Position numbers and translations under genes: made by a program. From contig NZ_RKHJ01000001.1 in assembly GCF_003752465.1 (NCBI RefSeq), forward strand, positions 2,170,001-2,234,000: DNA of 64,000 nt, written 5' to 3'. Origin of the DNA: Agrococcus jenensis. Its GTDB lineage: Bacteria; Actinomycetota; Actinomycetes; Actinomycetales; Microbacteriaceae. Each line of letters starts with the position of its first letter. Position 1 is the first letter of the stretch. Below, piece after piece: positions 1 through 8,151 of the stretch. The notes beneath the pieces were generated by a model. It saw nothing but the letters and a program-made list of their open reading frames with translations. It had not been told where the DNA came from and did no database searches.

Positions 1-498
1 GGCCCTCGCCTCGGCAAGGACGTGCAGCGCGCGATCCAGGCCGCGCGCGCGGGCGACTGGACGGCCGACGGCGACACCGTCGTCGCCGGCGGCATCGCGC
101 TCCAGGAGGGCGAGTTCGAGCTCGCGCTCGAGGTCGCCGACGAGACGGCGGCGGTGGGCTTCCTGCCCACCGGCGGCTTCGTGGTGCTCGACACCGCGAC
201 GACGCCGGAGCTCGAGGCGGAGGGCCTCGCGCGCGACGTCGTCCGCGCCGTGCAGCAGGCGCGCAAGGAGGCCGACCTCGACGTCTCCGACCGCATCCGC
301 CTCGCCCTCGGGTCCGACGCCCACGGCGTCGCCGCCCTCGAGGCGAACCGCGCGCTCGTCGCCGCCGAGACGCTCGCGACCGAGCTCTCGGTCGATCGCA
401 TAGACGACACCATGGGCGAGCTGGCCGACGGCCGCACCGCGCACCGCGTGGGCGACGGGTCGCCGCTCGCGATCACGATCGAGAAGGTGGCCGCATGA
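1..498 (+). CDS. ileS: Isoleucyl-tRNA synthetase, C-terminal end (partial)
   Basis: The reading frame is open from the first base and ends in TGA at 496-498, so only the last 165 residues are present. The visible start reads GPRLGKDVQ, which matches the C-terminal tRNA-binding region of actinobacterial (eukaryote-like) class I isoleucyl-tRNA synthetases; later VVRAVQQARKEADLDVSDRI is the typical helix of the anticodon-binding tail, followed by a small alpha/beta domain. The enzyme charges tRNA-Ile in the cytoplasm. The stop overlaps the start of folC by 4 bp (ATGA), and ileS-folC-DUF4233-ndk is a common actinobacterial order. The catalytic HIGH and KMSKS motifs lie outside the window. Confidence 0.9.
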   Translation, partial: GPRLGKDVQRAIQAARAGDWTADGDTVVAGGIALQEGEFELALEVADETAAVGFLPTGGFVVLDTATTPELEAEGLARDVVRAVQQARKEADLDVSDRIRLALGSDAHGVAALEANRALVAAETLATELSVDRIDDTMGELADGRTAHRVGDGSPLAITIEKVAA

Positions 499-1964
499 CC
501 GACCTGACCGCCGACCAGGGCAGCGACGACCAGGGCAGCATCGACGACCGCATCCTCGAGTCGCTCGAGCACCGCGAGGCGGCCGAGGCCGCCTATCAGG
601 CGCTGCTCGAGCGTGCGGGGGAGCAGGCCGTCGAGCCCCGCATCGAGGCGACCCGTCGTGCCGTCGAGCTGCTCGGCGACCCGCAGCGGGCGTTCCGGAT
701 CATCCACATCACCGGCACGAACGGCAAGGGCTCGACCGCGCGGATCGCGGATGCGCTGCTGCGCGCGCACGGCCTGCGGACGGGGCTGCTGACGAGCCCG
801 CACCTCGAGCGCGTGAACGAGCGCATCGCGATCGACGGCGAGCCCGTGAGCGACGAGGCGTTCGCGCGCGGCTACGACGACGTCGCGCCGTTCCTCGACC
901 TCGTCGACGCGGAGCTCGCGGCGGCGGGGGAGCGGCGGCTGACGTTCTTCGAGGCCTTCACGGTGCTCGCGTTCGCGATCATGGCGGATGCGCCGGTCGA
1001 CGTCGCCGTGCTCGAGGTCGGCATGGGCGGCACCTGGGACTCGACGAACGTGGCCGACGGCGATGTCGCCGTCATCACGCCCGTCGCGCTCGACCACACG
1101 AACCGGCTCGGCACGACGGTCGAGGCGATCGCGCGCGAGAAGGCCGGCATCATCAAGCCCGACGCTATCGCCGTCTCCGCCGCGCAGGAGCCCGAGGCGC
1201 TCGCGGTGCTCGAGGAGCGCGCCGCGGAGGTGGGCGCGCGTCTGCTCGTCGAGGGCCGCGACTTCGCGCTCGCGTCGCAGACCGTCGCGGTCGGCGGGCA
1301 GCTCATCACGGTCCGCGGCCTCGCCGCCGAGTACATCGACCAGCTCGTGCCGCTGCTCGGCGCGCACCAGGGCGCGAACGCCGCGCTCGCGCTCGTCGCG
1401 GTCGAGGCGTTCCTCGGCGGCGGGTCGCAGCCGCTCACCGCACAGGTGCTCGCCGAGGGCTTCGCCGCCGCGACGTCGCCCGGCCGCCTCGACGTGGTGG
1501 GTGCGCATCCGCTCGTCGTGCTCGACGCCGCCCACAACCCGCACGGCGCCCGCGCGCTGCGCGCTGCGCTCGGCGACGTGTTCGGGCTCGAGAAGGTCAC
1601 GCTCGTGCTCGGCGTGCTCGTCGGCAAGGACGTCACGGGCGTGCTCACCGAGCTCGAGCCCGTCATCGACGAGCTCGTCGTGACGCAGTCGACGTCGGAG
1701 CGCGCGCTGCCCGCGGACGACCTCGCGGCGCAGGCGGTCGCCGTGCTCGGCGCCGACCGCGTGCTCGTCGAGCCGGAGCTCGGCACCGCTGTCGAGGCCG
1801 CGCGCGAGGCGGCCGCCGACCGCGACGGCGCCGTCGTCGTCACGGGCTCGATCACGCTGCTCGGCGACGTGCTCGGGCACGCGCGCGAGCAGGGGTGGCT
1901 GCGCCGCCCGGATGCGCGCCGCCAGGCCGCGACCGTCGAGATCACCGACGAGGAGCAGTCGTGA
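495..1964 (+). CDS. folC: Dihydrofolate/folylpolyglutamate synthase
   Basis: 489 aa, the usual length. It adds glutamate to dihydropteroate and folates in the cytoplasm. Visible Mur-ligase-family motifs: the ATP P-loop ITGTNGKGST near residues 73-82, LLTSPHLERVNERI after it, the central VLEVGMGGTWDSTN, ALDHTNRLG with the metal-binding region, EKAGIIK, and DAAHNPHGA in the C-terminal domain. The start ATG overlaps the ileS stop (ATGA) and the stop overlaps the GTG of the next gene (GTGA), so three genes are translationally coupled. The N-terminal 20 residues are acidic and low in complexity, typical of a poorly conserved extension. Confidence 0.95.
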   Translation: MTDLTADQGSDDQGSIDDRILESLEHREAAEAAYQALLERAGEQAVEPRIEATRRAVELLGDPQRAFRIIHITGTNGKGSTARIADALLRAHGLRTGLLTSPHLERVNERIAIDGEPVSDEAFARGYDDVAPFLDLVDAELAAAGERRLTFFEAFTVLAFAIMADAPVDVAVLEVGMGGTWDSTNVADGDVAVITPVALDHTNRLGTTVEAIAREKAGIIKPDAIAVSAAQEPEALAVLEERAAEVGARLLVEGRDFALASQTVAVGGQLITVRGLAAEYIDQLVPLLGAHQGANAALALVAVEAFLGGGSQPLTAQVLAEGFAAATSPGRLDVVGAHPLVVLDAAHNPHGARALRAALGDVFGLEKVTLVLGVLVGKDVTGVLTELEPVIDELVVTQSTSERALPADDLAAQAVAVLGADRVLVEPELGTAVEAAREAAADRDGAVVVTGSITLLGDVLGHAREQGWLRRPDARRQAATVEITDEEQS

Positions 1965-2338
1965 GCCCGCGGCAGCGCCCGGCGCGCGGCGCGATGGAGT
2001 CGCTGCTGCGCGTCGTGCACGGCCTGCAGACCGCCGGCATCGCGTTCGGCGCGCTCGCCGTCTGGGGTGTGACGCGCGACTGGCCGGGACCCCTCGCCTT
2101 CGCGGTCGTCGGCGTGCTGCTGATCGCGACGATGCCGCTGCTGCGCCATCCGTGGGGCTGGATCGCGAGCCTCGTCACGCAGGCCGCGGTCGTCGCGCTC
2201 ACCTGGTTCGAGCCCGTGTGGGGCGTCGTCGCGATCGTGCTCGTGGGGCTGTGGATCTACTGCTTCGTGAAGGCGCGCCAGATCGAGCGGCAGCGGCGCG
2301 CGCAGGGCCTCGACCCGCGGGGAGCCCCGGGCACCTGA
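1961..2338 (+). CDS. DUF4233 membrane protein
   Basis: 125 aa from a GTG that overlaps the folC stop (GTGA at 1961-1964); this start is preferred over an in-frame upstream codon inside folC. Sequence MESLLRVVHGLQTAGIAFG followed by about four hydrophobic segments (residues roughly 18-38, 45-60, 65-82, 84-104) and a basic tail KARQIERQRRAQ. This is the small integral membrane family DUF4233 that sits next to folC in actinobacteria. Function is unknown; conserved neighbourhood suggests only co-expression with folC and ndk. Confidence 0.85.
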   Translation: MSPRQRPARGAMESLLRVVHGLQTAGIAFGALAVWGVTRDWPGPLAFAVVGVLLIATMPLLRHPWGWIASLVTQAAVVALTWFEPVWGVVAIVLVGLWIYCFVKARQIERQRRAQGLDPRGAPGT

Positions 2339-2399
2339 CCGCTCACGTGCCGGGGCGACCGCTCACAGGAGTCGGTGAGCGGCTCGGTAGGCTGGCGGC

Positions 2400-2810
2400 A
2401 TGCAGAGCACCCTCGTCCTCATCAAGCCCGACGGCGTCCAGCGCCAGCTGACCGGCGCCATCCTCGCCCGCATCGAGGCCAAGGGCTACGTCGTCGCCGA
2501 CCTCAAGCTCGTCCAGCCCGAGCGCGCGCTGCTCGAGGAGCACTACGACGAGCACCGCGGCAAGCCGTTCTTCGAACCGCTCGTGCATTTCATGCTCTCG
2601 GGCCCGTCCGTCGCGATCCGCCTCGAGGGCGACCGCGTGATCGAGGGCTTCCGCTCGCTCGCCGGCACCACCGACCCGACGACCGCCGCCCCCGGCACGA
2701 TCCGCGGCGACCTCGGCCGCGACTGGGGCCTCAAGGTGCAGCAGAATCTCGTGCACGGCTCCGACTCCGAGGAGTCGGCCGCGCGCGAGCTCGCGCTCTG
2801 GTTCGCCTGA
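2400..2810 (+). CDS. ndk: Nucleoside diphosphate kinase
   Basis: 136 aa, normal size. It transfers the gamma phosphate of ATP to nucleoside diphosphates through a phosphohistidine. The N-terminal TLVLIKPDGVQR is the family signature, and the catalytic histidine is H119 in the NLVHGSDS motif. GDLGRDWGLKVQQN replaces the more usual GTIRGDFG...GRN variant, which is normal for Microbacteriaceae. The gene follows the DUF4233 gene by 61 bp and converges on the VKOR gene, with a large inverted repeat between them. Confidence 0.96.
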   Translation: MQSTLVLIKPDGVQRQLTGAILARIEAKGYVVADLKLVQPERALLEEHYDEHRGKPFFEPLVHFMLSGPSVAIRLEGDRVIEGFRSLAGTTDPTTAAPGTIRGDLGRDWGLKVQQNLVHGSDSEESAARELALWFA

Positions 2811-2845
2811 CCCGACCCGGCGGATCCGCCCCGACCCCCATCCGC

Positions 2846-2902
2846 CGAGCTTCCCCGAACTCCGGGTCTCGACGACCGAAACCCGGAGTTCGGGGAAGCT
2901 CG
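2846..2902. terminator. Long perfect inverted repeat between convergent ndk and VKOR genes
   Basis: The arms 2846-2867 and 2881-2902 are perfectly complementary over 22 bp (ends CGAGCTTCCCC / GGGGAAGCTCG) around a 13-nt loop. There is no T tract, so this is either a bidirectional GC-hairpin terminator or a member of an intergenic palindrome family; similar structures occur at 10471-10535 and 37859-37908. Confidence 0.7.
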
Positions 2903-2916
2903 ACGTAGACGGAGGG

Positions 2917-3534
2917 CTAGAAGGCGAAGAGGAAGCGCGGGATGCCGGGGAGGGCGATCATGATCGTCACGACCAGGATCACCGCGAGCGTCAGCGAGAG
3001 CACCCAGCCCCACGCCGAGTAGCGCGCCGCCACGCGTCGCAGGCCGGCGGGCGCCGGCAGCGCGCCGGCGCCGAACGCCCAGGTCCAGAGCGGGAACGCC
3101 ATCGCGTACATCGCGAGCCAGACCAGGAAGCACCACGGGCACACGAAGCCCAGCACGAAGATCGACTGCTGCGCGAGCCAGAGCACGAGCACGATCGCGC
3201 CGAGCACGCCGATCGAGAAGATCGTCCACACCCAGCGGGGCATCGCGACGCGGCCGAGGGTGAGGACGCCCATGATGATCGGAGCCGGGAACGCCATGAG
3301 GCCCAGGAACGGGTTGGGGAAGCCGAAGACGGCACCCTGGTCGGACTCGATCGCGCCCGAGCACGTGAGGAACGGGTTCAGGTCGCACCCGAGCGCCTCC
3401 TCAGGGTGCAGCAGCAGCTCGATGCGCTCGACCGAGAGCGAGAACGCCCCGAGCAGGCCGAGGAGGCCGGTGATGATGAGCACGACGCCGAGCCACACGG
3501 GTGCGGCGATCTGGGCGGGACGGGTGTCGTTCAT
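2917..3534 (-). CDS. Vitamin K epoxide reductase (VKOR) family membrane protein
   Basis: 205 aa with about five hydrophobic segments. Actinobacterial VKOR proteins reoxidise extracytoplasmic thiol oxidoreductases (DsbA-like) and pass electrons to menaquinone. Visible are the loop cysteine pair in GCDLNPFLTCSG (about residues 49-58) and the membrane redox centre CPWC (about residue 131), the two hallmark cysteine pairs of the family. The start ATG at 3534 has a good ribosome binding site (GGAGG, read on the minus strand) just upstream. No thioredoxin domain is fused. It is transcribed divergently from the LysE-type exporter. Confidence 0.9.
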   Translation of the reverse strand: MNDTRPAQIAAPVWLGVVLIITGLLGLLGAFSLSVERIELLLHPEEALGCDLNPFLTCSGAIESDQGAVFGFPNPFLGLMAFPAPIIMGVLTLGRVAMPRWVWTIFSIGVLGAIVLVLWLAQQSIFVLGFVCPWCFLVWLAMYAMAFPLWTWAFGAGALPAPAGLRRVAARYSAWGWVLSLTLAVILVVTIMIALPGIPRFLFAF

Positions 3535-3594
3535 GGAGCCTCCTGCGCCCCATCCAACCAGCCCGCGCTATGCGATCCGCCCGGGTGCGGCCCG

Positions 3595-4278
3595 ATGAGC
3601 CTCGACGCGGCCACGCTCGCCGCCTTCACCGCGGGCGTCGTCGTCATCGTGCTGCTGCCCGGCGCCAACAGCCTCTACGTCGCGACCACCGCCCTGCGCG
3701 CCGGCCGCCGCGCGGGCTTCCGCGCGACGCTCGGCGTCTTCCTCGGCGACGCCATCCTCATGGTGCTCGCGGTGCTGTCGGCGCAGGCGCTCTCGACGAA
3801 CCCGATCGTCTTCCGCATCCTCACGTGGGCGGGCGCCGCCTACCTCTGCTGGCTCGCGGTCGGCCTCGTGCGCAGCGCCTTCGCCCGCATCGCGGCGAAG
3901 CGACGCCGCTCCGCGGAGCCCGCGCCCACCGAGAACCCGACGCATCCGCCGACCGCCCCGAACCCGATCATCGCCCGCCCGCGGCTCGCGCCGTTCCGCA
4001 CGGCGCTCGTCACGAGCCTGCTCAACCCGAAGGCGATCCTCTTCTTCGCGTCGTTCTTCGTGCAGTTCATCGACCCGGACTCACCGACGCCGCTCGGCGA
4101 CCTCGCGGTGCTCATGCTGATCCTCGAGCTCATCTCCGCGGCCTACCTCGCGGCGGTCGTGCTGATCGGCGCGAAGGTGGGCAGGAGCGTGCAGCCGCAC
4201 GGCTGGCCGGCGATCGTCGCGACCCTCGTCGCGGCCCTCGCGTTCGTGGCCCTCGCGGTGCGCGTCGTGCTGCCGTGA
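3595..4278 (+). CDS. LysE/RhtB family amino-acid exporter
   Basis: 227 aa from ATG 3595 (MSLDAATLAAFTAG); a longer open frame upstream overlaps the divergent VKOR gene and is not used. The family exports amino acids (lysine, leucine, homoserine) across the cytoplasmic membrane. Hallmarks: VVIVLLPGANSLYV near residue 17, RAGRRAGFRATLGVFLGD, and SLLNPKAILFFASFFVQF near residue 142. About six transmembrane segments are split by a charged proline-rich cytoplasmic loop (residues about 95-135). The substrate cannot be told from sequence. Confidence 0.88.
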   Translation: MSLDAATLAAFTAGVVVIVLLPGANSLYVATTALRAGRRAGFRATLGVFLGDAILMVLAVLSAQALSTNPIVFRILTWAGAAYLCWLAVGLVRSAFARIAAKRRRSAEPAPTENPTHPPTAPNPIIARPRLAPFRTALVTSLLNPKAILFFASFFVQFIDPDSPTPLGDLAVLMLILELISAAYLAAVVLIGAKVGRSVQPHGWPAIVATLVAALAFVALAVRVVLP

Positions 4279-4309
4279 GCGATCGTCGGCGGTGGGGTAG
4301 ACTTCCCGG

Positions 4310-4468
4310 CAGCGCGCCCTCCGGGCGCACACCACAGTTTTCCGGGCAGCACGTCTAGCCCGGGCCATCCCCGCAAGGGGGTGCCAGGAAGGATTCGCGC
4401 CGGGGCGCGCCCCGGTCGCGAGCGAGATGGCGACCGGCGGCGCCGGTTGCGGCAGGAGAGCGCCAGCG
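4310..4468 (+). promoter_or_regulatory. 5' leader of the RNase E/G gene
   Basis: About 190 bp lie between the LysE stop and the chosen rne start. A TAGACT hexamer at about 4298-4303 resembles an actinobacterial -10 box, which would give a transcript leader of about 150 nt. The leader can form a compact hairpin CCCCGCAAGGGG (about 4370-4381) and GC-rich stems around 4398-4413 (GCGCCGGGGCGCGCCCCGG region). RNase E mRNAs in other bacteria carry 5' UTR sensors for autoregulation, so a structured leader is plausible here; nothing proves it. Confidence 0.4.
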
Positions 4469-7081
4469 ATGGTGGACAACGACACGACCCTCCCGACCGA
4501 GAGCACCGCGGGCGAGGCCCAGGCGCCCGCTGAGCGGCCCAAGCGGAAGCGAGCGACGACGCGCAAGCGGTCCGCAGCGGATGCGCCTGCGCATGACGCC
4601 GTGGCCGAGACGGCGGACGCCGGCACCGAGGCGGCCGCGACCGACCTCGCAGCGGGCGCCGCAGACCCGATCACGGCGAACACCGTGCTCGAGCGCGCGC
4701 AGCCCGAGACCGCGGCCGTCGACACCGCGGCGGTCGACACCGCAGCGGCCGACACCGCAGCTGCCGACGCCGCCGCGACCGAGTCCGCCGCGCCGGCGCT
4801 CGCCGGCTCGCAGGCGGCGGAGCCCGGCCACGAGCCCGGCCTCACCGACCCCGCGAGCGAGGCCCCCGCCTCCGACGAGCCCGCGGACGACGCGCGCGCC
4901 GCCGCGATGGCGCTCCCCGAGCTGCCGACCAGCCCGTTCGGGATCGTGTTCCACGCGCCCGACCTCGCCGCGCTCCCCGCCCTCCCGTCGCTGCGCGACG
5001 ACGAGGAGCAGGACGACGAGGACGACGACGACGAGGACGAGCGCCCGCAGGGCGCCCGCCGCTCGCGCCGCACCCGCACGCGCGGGCGCACGCCCCGCGA
5101 GGCAGAGGACGAGAAGCCGCTCATCACCGAGCCGCAGAAGGTGCGCGGCTCGACGCGCCTCGAGGCCAAGCGCCAGCGCCGCCGCGAGGGCCGCGACGCC
5201 GGTCGTCGCCGCACCGTCGTCACCGAGACGGAGTTCCTCGCGCGCCGCGAGGCCGTCGAGCGCCAGATGATCGTGCGCTCGAAGCACGACCGCGTGCAGC
5301 TCGCCGTGCTCGAGGACGGCGTGCTCGTCGAGCACTACGTCGCCAAGGCATCCGAGTCGAGCCTGATCGGCAACGTCTACCTCGGCCGCGTGCAGAACGT
5401 GCTGCCGAGCATGGAGGCCGCCTTCGTCGACATCGGCCGCGGCCGGAACGCCGTGCTCTACTCCGGCGAGGTCGACTGGGACGCCGCCGAGCTCGAGGGC
5501 CAGCCCCGCAAGATCGAGCTCGCGCTCAAGCCCGGTGACACCGTGCTCGTGCAGGTCACGAAGGACCCGGTCGGCCACAAGGGCGCCCGCCTGACGAGCC
5601 AGATCTCGCTGCCCGGCCGCTACCTCGTGTCGGTGCCCGGCGGCTCGATGAACGGCATCTCGCGCAAGCTCCCGGACACCGAGCGCGCGCGCCTCAAGAA
5701 GATCCTCAAGCAGGTGCTGCCGGAGGGCGTCGGCGTCATCGTGCGCACCGCCGCCGAGGGCGCGACCGAGGACCAGCTCACGCGCGACGTCGAGCGGCTC
5801 ACCCGCCAGTGGGAGCGCATCCAGCAGCAGAAGAAGACCGGCTCAGCGCCGCAGCGGCTGCACGCCGAGCCCGACCTGCTCGTGAAGATCGTCCGCGACG
5901 TGTTCAACGAGGACTTCCACAAGCTCGTCATCCAGGGCTCGGAGGCGCTCACCACGATCCGCGAGTACCTCGAGGCGATCGCGCCCGACCTGCTCGACCG
6001 CGTCGAGGCCTACGAGGGCACCGACGACCCGTTCTCGCACTTCCGCATCTCGGAGCAGATCGACAAGGCGCTCGACCGCAAGGTCTGGCTGCCCTCGGGC
6101 GGCTCGCTCGTGATCGACCGCACCGAGGCCATGACCGTCGTCGACGTCAACACCGGCCGCTTCGTCGGCGCCGGCGGCAACCTCGAGGAGACGGTCACCA
6201 AGAACAACATCGAGGCGGCCGAGGAGATCGTGCGCCAGCTGCGGCTGCGCGACATCGGCGGCATCATCGTGATCGACTTCATCGACATGGTGCTCGAGTC
6301 GAACCGCGACCTCGTGCAGCGCCGCCTCATCGAGTGCCTCAGCCGTGACCGCACGAAGCACCAGGTGGCGGAGGTGACGAGCCTCGGCCTCGTGCAGATG
6401 ACGCGCAAGAAGCTGGGCCTCGGGCTCCTCGAGTCGTACTCCGAGCAGTGCGAGGTGTGCGCGGGCCGCGGCGTGATCGTGCACCACGAGCCGATCTCGA
6501 AGTCGCAGCGCCAGCAGCAGCAGCCCGAGAACGGCGGCGGCGCCGGCAACGGCCGCAGCCGACGCGGCCGCGGCAAGCAGTCGGACTCGCAGCAGCCCGA
6601 CCAGCACCAGCACCAGCAGCCCGCGGGCGGCACGCACGCGATCACGGAGGACCTGCGCAAGGGGCTCTCGCAGATCGCCGCGGCGGGCAAGGGCAAGGTC
6701 GAGGGCGAGCAGCACGGCCACCACGCACCGGTCGGCGATGCGCGCGACGAGCAGTTGCCTCCGCAGCACGTCGAGCAGCCCGCCGAGCAGCGCGAGCGGC
6801 GCAGCGAGCAGCCGGCGGAGCAGGTCAGCGGCATCGTGACCCCCTCGAAGGCGGCGGTCGAGGCCGTCGCAGCCGAGCCGGTCGTCACGATCCTCGACAT
6901 ACCCGTCGCTCCGGCGCACGAGCCCGTCGCGGCGAAGGCGACCCCCGATGACCTCGACGGGCTGCTCGGCAGCGCGCTCGACGCCATCGCGACGCCCGCG
7001 CCCGGCACCGGCAAGGCGGCTCGGCGCTCGCGCCGCGCATCCTCGGGCGTCATCACCGCGAAGCCCGACGAGCAGCGCTAG
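4469..7081 (+). CDS. rne: Ribonuclease E/G
   Basis: 870 aa from ATG 4469, chosen because GGCAGGAGAG lies 8 bp upstream; an in-frame ATG at 4427 would add 14 residues. Endoribonuclease of the RNA degradosome and rRNA maturation, cytoplasmic. Order: alanine-rich acidic N-terminal extension with a repeated AAVDTAAVDTAAADTAAAD tract (residues about 80-100), an Asp/Glu run near 177-192, an Arg-rich stretch, then S1 domain from about residue 297 (IGNVYLGRVQNV), catalytic DNase I-like core with VVDVNTGRFVG near 558 and IIVIDFIDM near 600, the zinc-link CEVCAGRG near 660, and a Gln/His-rich disordered tail. The domain order with long arms at both ends is the actinobacterial RNase E arrangement. Its last bases overlap the convergent DUF4031 gene (CTAG). 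Confidence 0.93.
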   Translation: MVDNDTTLPTESTAGEAQAPAERPKRKRATTRKRSAADAPAHDAVAETADAGTEAAATDLAAGAADPITANTVLERAQPETAAVDTAAVDTAAADTAAADAAATESAAPALAGSQAAEPGHEPGLTDPASEAPASDEPADDARAAAMALPELPTSPFGIVFHAPDLAALPALPSLRDDEEQDDEDDDDEDERPQGARRSRRTRTRGRTPREAEDEKPLITEPQKVRGSTRLEAKRQRRREGRDAGRRRTVVTETEFLARREAVERQMIVRSKHDRVQLAVLEDGVLVEHYVAKASESSLIGNVYLGRVQNVLPSMEAAFVDIGRGRNAVLYSGEVDWDAAELEGQPRKIELALKPGDTVLVQVTKDPVGHKGARLTSQISLPGRYLVSVPGGSMNGISRKLPDTERARLKKILKQVLPEGVGVIVRTAAEGATEDQLTRDVERLTRQWERIQQQKKTGSAPQRLHAEPDLLVKIVRDVFNEDFHKLVIQGSEALTTIREYLEAIAPDLLDRVEAYEGTDDPFSHFRISEQIDKALDRKVWLPSGGSLVIDRTEAMTVVDVNTGRFVGAGGNLEETVTKNNIEAAEEIVRQLRLRDIGGIIVIDFIDMVLESNRDLVQRRLIECLSRDRTKHQVAEVTSLGLVQMTRKKLGLGLLESYSEQCEVCAGRGVIVHHEPISKSQRQQQQPENGGGAGNGRSRRGRGKQSDSQQPDQHQHQQPAGGTHAITEDLRKGLSQIAAAGKGKVEGEQHGHHAPVGDARDEQLPPQHVEQPAEQRERRSEQPAEQVSGIVTPSKAAVEAVAAEPVVTILDIPVAPAHEPVAAKATPDDLDGLLGSALDAIATPAPGTGKAARRSRRASSGVITAKPDEQR

Positions 7082-7344
7082 CGGCGGTCGCGCTCCTTCA
7101 CGCGCAGCCCGCTCGCGATGAGCCGCCGCACGAGCTCCTTCGGGGGCACGCGCTGCGCGCCCATCGCGACGAGCGCGTCGATCCGCTCCGCCGGCACGTC
7201 GTAGTGGTCATGGTCGAAGCCGCGCGCCGGGATGCCCGCGGCGCGGGCGAAGGCGTGCAGCTCGTCGAGCGACGCGTCGCTCACGAGGTGCGCCCACATC
7301 GTGCCGTGGTTCGGCCAGAGGGGCTCGTCGACGAGGATCGCCAT
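7078..7344 (-). CDS. DUF4031 domain protein
   Basis: 88 aa beginning MAILVDEPLWPNHG; longer upstream frame is shadow of the L21 gene. DUF4031 is a small actinobacterial family with a conserved W-P-x-H-G-x-x-W-x-H-L pattern (here PNHGTMWAHLVSD) and GFDHDHYDVP, histidine and aspartate rich, suggesting a metal-binding or catalytic pocket, but no function is established. The stop codon overlaps that of rne: the four bases CTAG at 7078-7081 hold both stops of the convergent pair. Confidence 0.85.
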   Translation of the reverse strand: MAILVDEPLWPNHGTMWAHLVSDASLDELHAFARAAGIPARGFDHDHYDVPAERIDALVAMGAQRVPPKELVRRLIASGLRVKERDRR

Positions 7345-7382
7345 CCGCCCACCGTAGTCCGCGCCACGCGGGCCCGGCCGTG

Positions 7383-7412
7383 TTGACCGAGAGCGCCGCG
7401 AACCTGTATCGT
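7383..7412 (+). promoter_or_regulatory. Probable promoter of rplU-rpmA
   Basis: TTGACC at 7383-7388 and TATCGT at 7407-7412 are separated by 18 bp, close to the housekeeping sigma consensus. Transcription would start near 7419, leaving a leader of about 80 nt before rplU. Confidence 0.6.
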
Positions 7413-7500
7413 TGTTCGCTGGCGCACGTCGCGAATTCGCGCGCGCTACAAGCTTCGTCCCGGTTCGGCCGGGAGTCGTACCAACAGTGAGGATCCCATC

Positions 7501-7809
7501 GTGGTGTACGCAATCGTGCGCGCCGGCGGCCGGCAGGAGAAGGTCGAGGTCGGCACCGTGCTCGTCGTCGACCGCATCGCCGGTGACGACAACGGCAACG
7601 TCGAGCTGGCCCCCGTGCTGCTCGTCGACGGCGACAAGGTGACGACGGACGTCGACGCGCTCGCCAAGGTGAAGATTACGGCCGAGGTCGTCACCGACCT
7701 GCGCGGCCCGAAGATCCGCATCCAGCACTACCGCAACAAGACCGGCTACAAGCGCCGCATGGGCCACCGCTCGGAGCTCACGCGCCTCAAGGTCACTGAG
7801 ATCAAGTAA
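7501..7809 (+). CDS. rplU: 50S ribosomal protein L21
   Basis: 102 aa, standard length, starting at the first of two adjacent GTG codons ([15 protein letters not shown]). It binds 23S rRNA in the large subunit. The conserved C-terminal [20 protein letters not shown] is the PROSITE-type L21 signature. A GAGGA ribosome binding site precedes the start. It is 15 bp upstream of rpmA, the universal L21-L27 pair. Confidence 0.98.
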   Translation: MVYAIVRAGGRQEKVEVGTVLVVDRIAGDDNGNVELAPVLLVDGDKVTTDVDALAKVKITAEVVTDLRGPKIRIQHYRNKTGYKRRMGHRSELTRLKVTEIK

Positions 7810-7824
7810 AGGGGCTGACAGACA

Positions 7825-8079
7825 ATGGCACACAAGAAGGGCGCATCGTCCACCCGCAACGGTCGTGACTCGAACGCGCAGCGCCTCGGCGTGAAGCGCT
7901 TCGGCGGCCAGGTCGTCAAGGCCGGCGAGATCATCGTCCGTCAGCGCGGCACCCACTTCCACCCCGGCGCCAACGTCGGCCGTGGCGGCGACGACACGCT
8001 GTTCGCCCTCGAGGCCGGCGCTGTCGAGTTCGGCAACAAGGGCGGCCGCAAGGTCGTCAACATCGTGGCAGCGGTCTGA
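7825..8079 (+). CDS. rpmA: 50S ribosomal protein L27
   Basis: 84 aa beginning [16 protein letters not shown], with the mature N-terminus at the start codon rather than the cleaved extension seen in Firmicutes. It lies at the peptidyl transferase centre and stabilises tRNA ends. [16 protein letters not shown] and [16 protein letters not shown] are family-specific. Transcribed with rplU; followed by a GC hairpin terminator. Confidence 0.98.
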   Translation: MAHKKGASSTRNGRDSNAQRLGVKRFGGQVVKAGEIIVRQRGTHFHPGANVGRGGDDTLFALEAGAVEFGNKGGRKVVNIVAAV

Positions 8080-8100
8080 CGCACCACATCAGCATCCGAT

Positions 8101-8130
8101 GAGCGGGGCGGGCTTCGGCCCGCCCCGCTC
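8101..8130 (+). terminator. Hairpin terminator after rpmA
   Basis: A perfect 13-bp GC stem (8101-8113 with 8118-8130) closed by a TTCG tetraloop, followed by only a weak T-containing tail. It lies between rpmA and obg and probably gives partial termination or mRNA 3'-end protection. Confidence 0.75.
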
Positions 8131-8151
8131 TCGCATCGAAGGAGACAGTTC

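Noticed and set aside
4427..4468. Longer RNase E start at 4427
   Set aside because: The shorter start at 4469 has a good ribosome binding site; the extension is low complexity.
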